Assembly (NCBI RefSeq): GCF_028736215.1
Contig: NZ_CP117883.1
Location: 2,480,001 to 2,544,000, forward strand
Length of the DNA stretch: 64,000 bases
Source of the DNA: Mucilaginibacter sp. KACC 22773
GTDB lineage: Bacteria > Bacteroidota > Bacteroidia > Sphingobacteriales > Sphingobacteriaceae
Direction of reading: 5' to 3'
Numbering within the stretch: the stretch's first letter is position 1; each line of letters starts with the position of its first letter. A program made the position numbers and the translations under genes. The notes under the pieces were generated by a model, which saw nothing but the letters and a program-made list of their open reading frames with translations, ran no database searches and was not told where the DNA came from. Shown piece by piece: positions 1 to 8,435 of the stretch.

Positions 1-13
1 GATTTAATTTATA

Positions 14-1213
14 ATGATGTTTTTTATCCTGTCTTCCAAAAAAATCCAAACAAAACGTTTTTTTAATGCCCTGTATTTATTGCCGGCCATTGTTTTAGTA
101 ACTGCATCTTGTGGTAATAAAAATACACAGGCCGCCAGCCAGGGACAGCAGGTATTGGATTACAAAGTAGTTCAGGTACAACCACGCCAGGCCACGTTAA
201 ATGTTGATTATCCCGCAAGTATACAGGGGCAGCAAAATATAGAGATAAGGCCGAAGGTGGATGGTTATGTTGAAAAAATTTATGTTGATGAAGGCTCCAT
301 TGTAACCAAAGGGCAATTGCTGTTTAAGATAAACGCCCCGCAATATGAGCAGGAGGTGCGTACTGCCGAGGCAGGTATTAAAACCGCCGAAGCTGATCTG
401 GCACTGGCTAAAATGCAATTGAACAAGGTAAAACCACTGGTGGAGAAAGATATTATCAGCCATTATGAACTGGAATCGGCCGAGTATACACAGCAATCAA
501 AAGCGGCGGCGCTTGCCCAGGCCAAAGCCGCGTTGGTAAATGCCAAAGTGAATTTAGGGTACACCACCATCACCAGCCCCGTGAATGGCGTTATAGGCGC
601 GTTGCCGTACAAATTGGGCAGCCTGGTAACCAGCAGCACAACAGACCCGCTCACCACGGTTTACAATACCTCAAATGTTTACGTATACTTTGCCCTGAAC
701 GAGAAGCAACTGCTTGGTTTTAGTCGCGACAGTACAGCTAAAACATCTTTTAAAACCAAATTGAACCAGTTGCCCCCGGTTTCGCTCATATTGCCCGATG
801 GCAGTACTTATGAGCATGCCGGTAAAGTTGAAACCGTGAATGGTTTAATTAACACCGCAACCGGCGCAGCCAATGTACGTGCCGATTTTGCAAACCCGCG
901 CGGCCTTATCCGCAGTGGCAGCAGTGCGGTAGTACGCATCCCTAATGTTGTAAAATCGGCTTTACTGGTGCCCGAAAGCGCTACTTATGAATTACAGGAC
1001 AAACGCTTTGTTTACGTAGTTGATGATCAGCATAAAATAAAAAATGTAGCCATTAAAGTGATGGATAATACGGCCGGCCAGTTTTATGTAGTTACCGATG
1101 GCTTAAAGGCCGGCGATAAAATTGTGCTGGAAAGTTCGGGTAACCTGCAGGATGGTACCGAAATTAAGCCAAATGAAGTTAGCGCCGGGTCGGTTTACGG
1201 CGGCGTTAAATAA
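14..1213 (+). CDS. RND efflux periplasmic adaptor lipoprotein (AcrA/MexA family)
   Basis: Membrane-fusion subunit of a tripartite RND efflux pump; it bridges the inner-membrane pump and the outer-membrane channel. The N-terminus has a hydrophobic segment ending in a lipobox-like VTASC with Cys33, so it is probably a lipoprotein. A biotinyl-lipoyl-like stretch (about residues 75-106, with DGYVEKIYVDEGSIV), an alpha-helical hairpin rich in Ala/Glu (about 107-175), the returning lipoyl half (TTITSPVNGVIG) and beta-barrel domains follow, as usual for HlyD_D23/AcrA proteins. Length of about 400 aa is normal. ATG codons at 14 and 17 are both possible starts; only 13 bases precede them, so an earlier start cannot be excluded. 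It lies 41 bp upstream of the pump gene, with which it surely forms an operon. Confidence 0.93.
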   Translation: MMFFILSSKKIQTKRFFNALYLLPAIVLVTASCGNKNTQAASQGQQVLDYKVVQVQPRQATLNVDYPASIQGQQNIEIRPKVDGYVEKIYVDEGSIVTKGQLLFKINAPQYEQEVRTAEAGIKTAEADLALAKMQLNKVKPLVEKDIISHYELESAEYTQQSKAAALAQAKAALVNAKVNLGYTTITSPVNGVIGALPYKLGSLVTSSTTDPLTTVYNTSNVYVYFALNEKQLLGFSRDSTAKTSFKTKLNQLPPVSLILPDGSTYEHAGKVETVNGLINTATGAANVRADFANPRGLIRSGSSAVVRIPNVVKSALLVPESATYELQDKRFVYVVDDQHKIKNVAIKVMDNTAGQFYVVTDGLKAGDKIVLESSGNLQDGTEIKPNEVSAGSVYGGVK

Positions 1214-1254
1214 TAGCGTTTCTTATCCCTCAATTCATTTACAACAGCTATACT

Positions 1255-4200
1255 ATGCTTAAAAGATTTATAGAACGCCCGGTACTATCCACCGTAATTT
1301 CGGTTTTGCTGGTAATACTGGGTATTTTAGGGTTAATAAACTTACCAATTTCGCAATATCCGGATATTGCACCGCCTACCGTACAGGTAGAAGCCTTTTA
1401 TAGCGGCGCCAACGCCGATGTAGTGCTCAAAAGTGTGATTATCCCGATGGAGGAGCAGATAAACGGGGTGGAGAACATGACCTACATGACTTCATCTGCC
1501 AGTAACGATGGTTCGGCGTCTATCACGGTATACTTTAAGGTTGGTACCAATCCTGATCTGGCCGCGGTAAACGTGCAAAACAGGGTATCGCGTGCTACAA
1601 GTTTGCTGCCGTTGGTGGTTACGCAATCGGGTGTTACGGTAGCAAAAAGTCAGAGCAGTAACCTGATTATCTTCTCATTATACAGCGAGAATAAAACTTA
1701 CGACGAAACTTTTCTGCAAAATTATGCCAAAATAAACCTGGTACCGCAAATTCAGCGGGTTACCGGTGTTGGTAATGCCAACGTGTTTGGCTCAAAAGAT
1801 TATTCGATGCGCATTTGGTTAAAACCCGATGTGATGTCGCGCTATAATCTTATACCTGATGATATTACCGAAGCGCTCAACGAACAGAACATAGAAGCCG
1901 CCCCGGGTAAATTTGGCGAAAACAGCAAGCAATCCTTCCAGTACGTTATCCGCTATAAAGGCCGGCTAAAAACCGCCGCCGAATTTGGCGATATCATCAT
2001 CAAATCGGTAGGCAACGGGCAGCTGCTGCGCCTGAATGATGTGGCACGTGTTGAGTTGGGATCTTTGGATTATTCTTTCGAGATACAAACCAACAGGTTG
2101 CCTTCGGTAGGGGTGGCTATCAGCCAAACAGCAGGGTCAAACGCCCGCGATGTGATCAACGAATCGAAAAAAATCCTGGAGGCCGCTGCCGAAAAATTCC
2201 CTAAGGGGATGAAAATAACTTACTTGGTTGATGCCAACAGTTTCCTGGATGCCTCGATAGAAAAAGTGATCAGTACATTGATAGAAGCATTTATCCTGGT
2301 ATTTATAGTAGTGTTTGTGTTTTTGCAGGATTTTAGGTCAACATTAATCCCGGCTATAGCGGTGCCTGTGGCTATTGTGGGTACCTTCTTTTTCCTCAAC
2401 TTGTTTGGCTTCACCATTAACCTGCTTACCCTTTTTGCATTGGTACTGGCCATAGGTATTGTAGTAGATGACGCCATTGTGGTGGTAGAAGCTGTGCACG
2501 CCAAGCTTGATCAGGGTTATAAATCGGCCCGGAAAGCATCTGTAAATGCCATGAACGAAATTTCGGGCGCTATCGTTTCCATCACGCTGGTTATGTCGGC
2601 GGTATTTTTACCGGTTACGTTTATTTCGGGCTCAACAGGCGTATTTTATAAGCAGTTTGGTATTACGCTGGCTGTAGCCATTTTGCTATCGGCAGTAAAC
2701 GCCCTAACCTTAAGCCCGGCATTGTGCGCGTTATTTTTAAAGCCACATGAAAAAGGGACAAAAAAACATGGTTTCATCAACCATTTTTATGTGGTGTTTA
2801 ATACCTCGTTTGATGCGGTAACCAACAAATATAAAAAATCGGTAAGCTTTTTGGCAGGTCGTAAATGGATTGCCCTTGCAGCGGTGGTGGTGTTTTCGTC
2901 CATCCTGATTTACCTGGTAAAAACAACCCCATCCAGCTTTGTGCCCAATGAAGACCAGGGGACAGTGTTTGCCGCCATCAGCTTGCCGCCTGCCTCGTCA
3001 ATGGAACGTACCGATGCTGTTGCCAATAAGATAGATAGTATTGGCCATACCATCCCATCGGTAGTTAATACGCTTAAATTGGTGGGCTTTAACTTTATTG
3101 CCGGCTCGGGCAGTGCATACGCCATGGTGATTATGAAGCTGAAGGGCTGGGATCAACGTAAAGATAAAAGTCAAAGCCTGCAAAGCATTATTGGCCAGCT
3201 TTCGGCCAAAACAAGCGGTATGCGGGAAGCCAACGTGTTTTACTTTTCACCGCCAACCTTACAGGGGTTTGGTAACAGCGATGGTTTTGAATTTCAGCTA
3301 CAGGATAAAGGCGGGCATACTGTTGATGAATTGTATAAGGTAAGTAATACCTTTCAGGCAGCATTAAAAAAACGTAAGGAGATCCAAAACCTTAACTCAT
3401 CATTTAATCCAAACTTCCCACAGTTCCAGGTAGATGTTAATGTGGCAAAATGTAAGGAAGCTGGAGTAACCGTAACAGGCGTATTAAATACCCTGCAAGG
3501 TTATTACGGCGGTTTATATGCATCAAACTTTAATGACTTTGGCAAGCAATACCGGGTTATGGTACAGGCAGATTATGATTACCGGGCCAACGAAATTGGC
3601 CTGAGTAAAATATTTGTACGCAATGCGGCTGGTGCCATGGCGCCAATAACATCGTTTATCACGCTGAAAAGGGTATTTGGTCCCGAGTCTATTTCGAGGT
3701 TTAACTTATTTACGGCCATATCGGTTTCCGGCTCCCCAAACCCGGGGTACAGTACAGGAGATGCTATAAAGGCCATTAATGAAGTTGCCAAACAAACGCT
3801 GCCTGCCGGTTACGATTTTGAATTTTCGGGCCTTACCCGCGAGGAATTGAGCACCGGCACGCAATCGGCTTACATATTTATGCTTTGCCTGGTGTTTGTG
3901 TACTTTTTACTTAGTGCGCAATATGAAAGCTATATCCTGCCGTTCGCGGTATTATTATCGCTGCCTGTTGGTTTAGCGGGTACGTACCTTTTTGCCTGGA
4001 TTTTTGACATCGGCAGTAATATTTACCTGCAAATTTCGCTCATCATGCTCATCGGTTTGCTGGCAAAGAACGCTATCCTGATAGTAGAATTTGCTTTGGA
4101 GCGACGCCGGGCAGGTATGGATTTAATACCCGCTGCCATAGCAGGCGCCGAAGCCCGTTTGCGCCCGATTTTGATGACATCTTTTGCCTTTATATTTGGT

Positions 4201-4413
4201 ATTATGCCCTTGATGTTTTCGACAGGGGCTGGTGCAAATGGAAATAAATCAATAGGTACAGGCGCTGTGGGGGGGATGTTTGTGGGGACGGTATTTGGGG
4301 TGTTTGTTATCCCTATTCTGTTTATCATTTTTCAATCCCTGCAAGAAAAAGTTGGCCGTAAACCAAAACCCGAAGATGAAGATGATGAGGCGGAAGTAGT
4401 ACCTGCCCGTTAA
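1255..4413 (+). CDS. RND efflux inner-membrane pump (AcrB/HAE1 family)
   Basis: Proton-driven inner-membrane exporter subunit, 1052 aa, the normal full length for the hydrophobe/amphiphile efflux family. It starts with the typical MLKRFIERPVLSTVISVLLV first transmembrane helix. The proton-relay residues are present: adjacent Asp405-Asp406 in the TM4 motif GIVVDDAIVVVEA and a Lys at about 938 in GLLAKNAILIVEFA (TM10). Two large periplasmic porter/docking loops separate the two six-helix halves. The C-terminus is acidic (PEDEDDEAE). It sits between the adaptor and the outer-membrane factor, 18 bp before the latter, giving a complete pump. The substrate cannot be told from sequence; multidrug or detergent-like compounds are usual for the family. 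Confidence 0.96.
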   Translation: MLKRFIERPVLSTVISVLLVILGILGLINLPISQYPDIAPPTVQVEAFYSGANADVVLKSVIIPMEEQINGVENMTYMTSSASNDGSASITVYFKVGTNPDLAAVNVQNRVSRATSLLPLVVTQSGVTVAKSQSSNLIIFSLYSENKTYDETFLQNYAKINLVPQIQRVTGVGNANVFGSKDYSMRIWLKPDVMSRYNLIPDDITEALNEQNIEAAPGKFGENSKQSFQYVIRYKGRLKTAAEFGDIIIKSVGNGQLLRLNDVARVELGSLDYSFEIQTNRLPSVGVAISQTAGSNARDVINESKKILEAAAEKFPKGMKITYLVDANSFLDASIEKVISTLIEAFILVFIVVFVFLQDFRSTLIPAIAVPVAIVGTFFFLNLFGFTINLLTLFALVLAIGIVVDDAIVVVEAVHAKLDQGYKSARKASVNAMNEISGAIVSITLVMSAVFLPVTFISGSTGVFYKQFGITLAVAILLSAVNALTLSPALCALFLKPHEKGTKKHGFINHFYVVFNTSFDAVTNKYKKSVSFLAGRKWIALAAVVVFSSILIYLVKTTPSSFVPNEDQGTVFAAISLPPASSMERTDAVANKIDSIGHTIPSVVNTLKLVGFNFIAGSGSAYAMVIMKLKGWDQRKDKSQSLQSIIGQLSAKTSGMREANVFYFSPPTLQGFGNSDGFEFQLQDKGGHTVDELYKVSNTFQAALKKRKEIQNLNSSFNPNFPQFQVDVNVAKCKEAGVTVTGVLNTLQGYYGGLYASNFNDFGKQYRVMVQADYDYRANEIGLSKIFVRNAAGAMAPITSFITLKRVFGPESISRFNLFTAISVSGSPNPGYSTGDAIKAINEVAKQTLPAGYDFEFSGLTREELSTGTQSAYIFMLCLVFVYFLLSAQYESYILPFAVLLSLPVGLAGTYLFAWIFDIGSNIYLQISLIMLIGLLAKNAILIVEFALERRRAGMDLIPAAIAGAEARLRPILMTSFAFIFGIMPLMFSTGAGANGNKSIGTGAVGGMFVGTVFGVFVIPILFIIFQSLQEKVGRKPKPEDEDDEAEVVPAR

Positions 4414-4431
4414 TTTAGTAAAAGATATAAA

Positions 4432-5838
4432 ATGAACAGACGGAGTTTTAAATATATACTGCCCTTTACGCTGCTATTCGGCGTTGTGCTATCGTGCAAA
4501 GTAACGAAAACGTATAACCGGCCGGATATAGGCACAACCGGACTTTACCGCGATGGGCAAACTAACGATACTACCACGATAGCGGCTATGCCCTGGCAAA
4601 AACTTTTTGCCGATACTATACTTAAATCGCTGATACAGGAAGGGTTGAATAATAACCTGGACCTTAAAACCGCTGTTCAGCGGATACTGGAGGCGCAGGC
4701 AACATTGCAGCAAAGTAAGGCCGCGTTTTATCCATCGTTAAGCGGCAATGCCAGTGTAACCCGGTCAAAACAATCATCGGCAGGCTTAAATTATCCTGCC
4801 GGTACAATTGTTAATACCTTAACTACCACTTACCAGGCGGGTCTAACAACCTCATGGGAGGCCGATGTTTGGGGGAAGCTGAGCAGCACCAAACGTGCGG
4901 CGTTGGCTGGTTTTTTACAAACTGATGCGGCTAAGCGGGCCGTGCAAACCCAGTTGATTGCCGACATAGCCAATAACTATTTTACCCTGTTGGCATTGGA
5001 CAAACAGCTGGAAATTACACTGCAAACCCTCAAAAACCGCATTAAAGATGTGGAGACCATGAAGGAGCTTAAGGCCGGCGCAGTGGTAACCGGGGCCGCT
5101 GTGGTGCAAAGCGAAGCCAATCGCTATGCCGCCGAAGTATCCATTCCTGATTTAAAGCGCAGTATCCGCGAAACCGAAAATGCTTTGGATATCCTGTTAT
5201 CAAGGCCGCCGGGCGTGGTAAACCGCGGCAGTTTGGATACCCAGAACATGGCCACCGAATTACAGGTGGGCATCCCAACACAATTGCTCACTAACCGCCC
5301 GGACGTACAGCAAAGCGAATACGCTTTCCGTGCCGCGTTTGAGAATACCAACGTGGCTAAAACGTATTTTTATCCCTCGTTTACCATCACAGCCTCGGGA
5401 GGTTTATCAACCTTACAGCTTAAAGACTTTTTTGTCAATTCCATATTTTACAATATTGCCGCGGGCCTTACCCAGCCCATTTTTAACCAGGGCTTGAACA
5501 AAGCCCGTTTACACACTGCGCAGGCACAGCAGCAGGAAGCGCTTAACAGCTTCCAGAAAACATTGCTGGTAGCAGGGCAGGAGGTATCCAATGCATTATA
5601 TGCACACCAAACCGCCCTTGAAAAACAGGATGCCCGCAGTAAGCAGATCATCGCTTTGCAAAAATCGGTTGAGTATACACAGGAGTTATTGCGGTACAGC
5701 TCGGCCACCAATTATACCGATGTATTAACATCCGAACAAAACCTGCTGGCAGCACAGCTAAGCGGTGTTAACGATAGGCTGCAGGAGCTGCAGTCTGTCG
5801 TTAATTTATACCGAGCATTGGGTGGAGGCTGGCGGTAG
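4432..5838 (+). CDS. Outer-membrane efflux channel lipoprotein (NodT/OprM family)
   Basis: Outer-membrane factor of the pump encoded just upstream (18 bp gap). The N-terminus has a signal ending VVLSC with Cys22 as the lipidation site. Two internally related halves follow, each with long amphipathic helices (QQSKAAFYPSLSG and NVAKTYFYPSFTITASGG are the matching beta-strand entries), as in TolC-type trimers. Length of 468 aa is typical. With the adaptor and pump it makes a self-sufficient tripartite system spanning both membranes. No regulator of the TetR or MarR type lies beside it; the nearest regulator is the LytTR pair on the opposite strand, whose link to the pump is unproven. Confidence 0.95.
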   Translation: MNRRSFKYILPFTLLFGVVLSCKVTKTYNRPDIGTTGLYRDGQTNDTTTIAAMPWQKLFADTILKSLIQEGLNNNLDLKTAVQRILEAQATLQQSKAAFYPSLSGNASVTRSKQSSAGLNYPAGTIVNTLTTTYQAGLTTSWEADVWGKLSSTKRAALAGFLQTDAAKRAVQTQLIADIANNYFTLLALDKQLEITLQTLKNRIKDVETMKELKAGAVVTGAAVVQSEANRYAAEVSIPDLKRSIRETENALDILLSRPPGVVNRGSLDTQNMATELQVGIPTQLLTNRPDVQQSEYAFRAAFENTNVAKTYFYPSFTITASGGLSTLQLKDFFVNSIFYNIAAGLTQPIFNQGLNKARLHTAQAQQQEALNSFQKTLLVAGQEVSNALYAHQTALEKQDARSKQIIALQKSVEYTQELLRYSSATNYTDVLTSEQNLLAAQLSGVNDRLQELQSVVNLYRALGGGWR

Positions 5839-5934
5839 TAGCGGCGGGTGTATGTTATTTTGCTATACAGGTGCGTATAAAAAGATACAGGATATTGGAT
5901 AGAAGCCAAAATCCCGCGGATGGCATGAGGCAGA

Positions 5935-5967
5935 AGACTTGCGAAGTTTTTAAAACTTCGCAAGTCT
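5935..5967. repeat. Perfect 16-bp inverted repeat (palindromic intergenic element)
   Basis: Arms AGACTTGCGAAGTTTT (5935-5950) and AAAACTTCGCAAGTCT (5952-5967) are perfect reverse complements with a single central base. No T-tract follows, so a terminator role for the pump operon is possible but not indicated. It looks like a REP-type dispersed palindrome. Confidence 0.7.
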
Positions 5968-5991
5968 GGATTCGTAAAATCCCCCTAAAAC

Positions 5992-6017
5992 AAAAAAAGC
6001 TTCTTAAAAAAGAAGCT
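5992..6017 (-). terminator. Intrinsic terminator of the small ORF at 6047-6208
   Basis: On the minus strand the stem AGCTTCTT / AAGAAGCT with a four-base loop is followed by a run of seven T. It lies 30 bases after the stop codon of the small minus-strand ORF and argues that this ORF is a real transcription unit. Confidence 0.7.
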
Positions 6018-6046
6018 CATTTTCATAGGTAGGTGATATATGCTGA

Positions 6047-6208
6047 TCAGGCAATAAAGCCTGGAAATTGCGTGTTGTTAACCTGTTTATTGCCAATTAA
6101 CTGTTTATGAATAGCCTTAAGGGTTACTACTTCCCTGGTAAACAGATCAACAATTGAATTTTTGATGTGTTTAACTGTTTTTTCGGTATTGATGTGTACT
6201 ATCTGCAT
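6047..6208 (-). CDS. Small hypothetical protein, 53 aa
   Basis: Too short for ordinary ORF cut-offs. It starts MQIVHINTEKTVKHIKNSIV and ends NTQFPGFIA; it is basic, with no transmembrane segment or cysteine, and its amphipathic N-terminal half could form a helix. I do not recognise the family. Support for it being real is contextual: an intrinsic terminator follows at 5992-6017, and a strong sigma-54-like promoter match lies 12 bases upstream of the ATG (6220-6236). It stands alone in the 503-bp gap between the pump operon and the LytTR regulator. Function unknown. Confidence 0.5.
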   Translation of the reverse strand: MQIVHINTEKTVKHIKNSIVDLFTREVVTLKAIHKQLIGNKQVNNTQFPGFIA

Positions 6209-6219
6209 GATTCAGTTAA

Positions 6220-6236
6220 TACCAATTTCGTGCCAA
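6220..6236 (-). promoter_or_regulatory. Sigma-54-like promoter (-24/-12) before the 53-aa ORF
   Basis: On the minus strand the sequence TTGGCACGAAATTGGTA matches the RpoN consensus TTGGCACG-N4-TTGCW perfectly in the -24 box. The -12 box has the G at the right spacing but T in place of the final C. The transcript would start just upstream of the small ORF. Confidence 0.45.
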
Positions 6237-6341
6237 AAAAGTATTGGGTTTTCTTTGTGGTTTAAATTTTATCCTGCTGCGTTTTGTAAATCGTTTTAAA
6301 CCTGGGCTATGGGCGCCATTTACGTTTATGACTGGTGTTTG

Positions 6342-7076
6342 TTATTTTTTATCCCAAAGCCTGTTGGTAACCACCTGGCCAATCACCTGTTCGCGGTAAT
6401 TACGGCTTATAGGGATTTTGCTGGCCTGGATAAATATCTCATTGCCTTCAATACCATCAATTTTGTTGATAGCTACAATGTATGATTTGTGCACTCTGAT
6501 AAAAGCCTTGCCGGCCAGGTTTTCCTCCAGGTTTTTAAGGGATAGCATGGTTACATATTTGCCTTTCAGCGTAAAAATGTTCACATAGTTTTGCATGCCT
6601 TCTACATAAAGGATCTCATTCAAGGGTACTTTTTCATATTTGCTGCCGCATTTAATAAAAAAGTAATCTTCCGGCTTTTCGGTTTTAATGACATCGGCTG
6701 ACGCAGGTTTCGTTAGTAACCGGTGATAGTCCCGGGCTTTGCTGGCCGCCTTAAAAAAACGCTCAAAGGTGATGGGTTTAAGCAGGTAATCCAGCACATC
6801 CAGCTGAAAACTTTCCAGCGCGTAAGTAGGGTAGGCGGTAGTTATAACCACCATGGGCGGTTTTTGCATAATCTTCAAAAACTCTATCCCGTTCATTTTG
6901 GGCATCTGGATATCCAGGAAAATCAAGTCGGCGGGTTGCCTGTCAAGCAGTTTCAAAAGCTCAAGCGGGTTTTCGCAAGTGCCGGCCAGCTGTAGAAAAT
7001 CTACCTCGCGTACGTAGTTCCCAAGCCCTTCGCGGGCCAATGGCTCATCATCGACAATTATACAATTGATATTCAT
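6342..7076 (-). CDS. LytTR-type response regulator (LytR/AlgR family)
   Basis: Cytoplasmic response regulator, 244 aa. A receiver domain (about residues 3-120) has the acidic pair VDDEP, the phospho-acceptor Asp55 in DLIFLDIQMPKMNG and the conserved Lys in the LDYLLKPITFERF region. A C-terminal LytTR DNA-binding domain follows (about 140-240, FIRVHKSYIVAINKID). The start is taken at 7076 (MNINCIIVDDEP): an upstream ATG at 7118 would run 42 bases back into the kinase gene. The stop of the kinase gene and this ATG are one base apart, so the pair is translationally coupled. It partners the histidine kinase just upstream. Confidence 0.93.
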   Translation of the reverse strand: MNINCIIVDDEPLAREGLGNYVREVDFLQLAGTCENPLELLKLLDRQPADLIFLDIQMPKMNGIEFLKIMQKPPMVVITTAYPTYALESFQLDVLDYLLKPITFERFFKAASKARDYHRLLTKPASADVIKTEKPEDYFFIKCGSKYEKVPLNEILYVEGMQNYVNIFTLKGKYVTMLSLKNLEENLAGKAFIRVHKSYIVAINKIDGIEGNEIFIQASKIPISRNYREQVIGQVVTNRLWDKK

Positions 7077-7077
7077 A

Positions 7078-8196
7078 TTAAGCCATTTGCATGGTTGGTG
7101 ATATTTGGAGCACAGCAAGCGTTAGCCGTAGTTTTACCGTAAAAGTATCGGGTTGGCTGTCAATATCCAATTCATAAATGCCGGGGTACATTAAATCGAG
7201 CCTCCGTTTAACATTGGCCAGCCCTATACCGCCGTATTTTATCGCCTGGTTAGCCTCGCCGGGGGCTGTACTGTTGCTTACAAATAAGCTAAGCCGCTGC
7301 CCTTCCAGTTCAAGTTTTATGCTGATCCAATTGCTGCCATTTACATGGGCCGATACGTGCTTGAAAGCGTTTTCTACAAACGTCATCAAAATAAAGGGAG
7401 CGATGCCCAGGCTGCCGGCAAAAGGTGTTGTCAACGCTATATCAGCTTGCACTTCGGTATCATGTCGCAGCTTTTCCAGTTCGATAAAATTTTCAAGATA
7501 GGCTATTTCTTTTTGAAGGGGGATTTGCTGGTCGTTGCATTCATAAAGCTGATGCCGCAACAATTCAGAGAATTTGGCCAGCGAAGCCGAAGCCATATTG
7601 GGATTTTTGTGGATAAGGAAAAATATGGAATTGATGCTGTTAAACAAAAAATGAGGGTTAAACTGGTATTTTAAAAATTTAAGCTCGGTTTCAAGCTTCT
7701 CTTTTTCCAGCATTTGTTGCCTTTTTTGCGTTTGTGCCCAGGTTTTAGTAAGCTTAATACTCATGGCAAGAGTGCTGCTGGCCACTATTGATGGCAACGG
7801 ATTGGCCAGGAAAAGGGTAAAAAAGTTATGAGGCCCGCTACCATATAAATCATCCATTGTTTTACCCGATAGAATGGCGCTTAAAAAATACCCCGGAACA
7901 ATCAGCATGGCAGCCACGATGATGGTTAATAACTCGTAAGTTATGTATTGCGCAAATTTGCCCTTTTCCATATAACGTGGCATCAAAAAATACAGGTTAA
8001 AATACGCCGCTAAAGCCTGGAATACCAGGTAAAAGCTAAATTTTACCGTGTAGGGAGAGAAAAAGATGCTGCGCGCCACGCCAATAGGATCGCCCTGGGA
8101 AAATACCCACCACAGGTAATTGTATAAAAACCAAAAAGGCAGGTGGTATAACTTATACCTGATAAGCCAGTTTTGTTTAGATTGAATTTGAGGCAT
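7078..8196 (-). CDS. Sensor histidine kinase of the LytS/YehU type
   Basis: Membrane histidine kinase, 372 aa. Four N-terminal hydrophobic segments (about residues 15-145) carry no obvious large periplasmic sensor domain. A His_kinase domain follows, with the phospho-acceptor His182 in FNPHFLFNSINSIFFLI, and an ATPase domain with N box (FVENAFKH) and G box (YGGIGLANVKRRLDLMY). This layout is standard for Bacteroidota LytS-like kinases. The gene is divergent from the outer-membrane barrel gene at 8436, separated by 239 bp, which makes that gene a candidate target (inference). A TATCTTTA box lies three bases upstream of the ATG. Confidence 0.93.
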   Translation of the reverse strand: MPQIQSKQNWLIRYKLYHLPFWFLYNYLWWVFSQGDPIGVARSIFFSPYTVKFSFYLVFQALAAYFNLYFLMPRYMEKGKFAQYITYELLTIIVAAMLIVPGYFLSAILSGKTMDDLYGSGPHNFFTLFLANPLPSIVASSTLAMSIKLTKTWAQTQKRQQMLEKEKLETELKFLKYQFNPHFLFNSINSIFFLIHKNPNMASASLAKFSELLRHQLYECNDQQIPLQKEIAYLENFIELEKLRHDTEVQADIALTTPFAGSLGIAPFILMTFVENAFKHVSAHVNGSNWISIKLELEGQRLSLFVSNSTAPGEANQAIKYGGIGLANVKRRLDLMYPGIYELDIDSQPDTFTVKLRLTLAVLQISPTMQMA

Positions 8197-8199
8197 AGC

Positions 8200-8207
8200 T
8201 AAAGATA
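8200..8207 (-). promoter_or_regulatory. Possible -7 box of the histidine kinase gene
   Basis: TATCTTTA on the minus strand departs from the Bacteroidota -7 consensus TAnnTTTG only at the last base. It ends three bases before the kinase ATG, which would give a leaderless or nearly leaderless mRNA. Confidence 0.3.
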
Positions 8208-8435
8208 CAGCTAAATGAATTATTTTTTTATGGCCGTAATCTCAACGGCCTTAATTAATTGACCAAATGCACCTATTGGTGTATAACCGGTAAATTATAA
8301 TAAATACGGACCGTTTTAATCAACTTCGGCGCTTGTAATGTATTTCGTCAATCAAGGTAGTACACTGGTCAATCGGATTTTTCTGCGGTAGTTGGTTTGT
8401 ATTCCTTTGGTCATACAACCATTTGAAATTGACCT

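Noticed and set aside
2220..4328. Several minus-strand ORFs (61-101 aa) inside the RND pump gene
   Set aside because: They lie wholly within a conserved gene in another frame and have low-complexity, Thr/Ile-rich translations typical of antisense shadows.
5712..5963. 83-aa minus-strand ORF overlapping the end of the outer-membrane factor
   Set aside because: It covers the conserved C-terminus of the channel gene and the perfect palindrome; the translation is unlike any protein.
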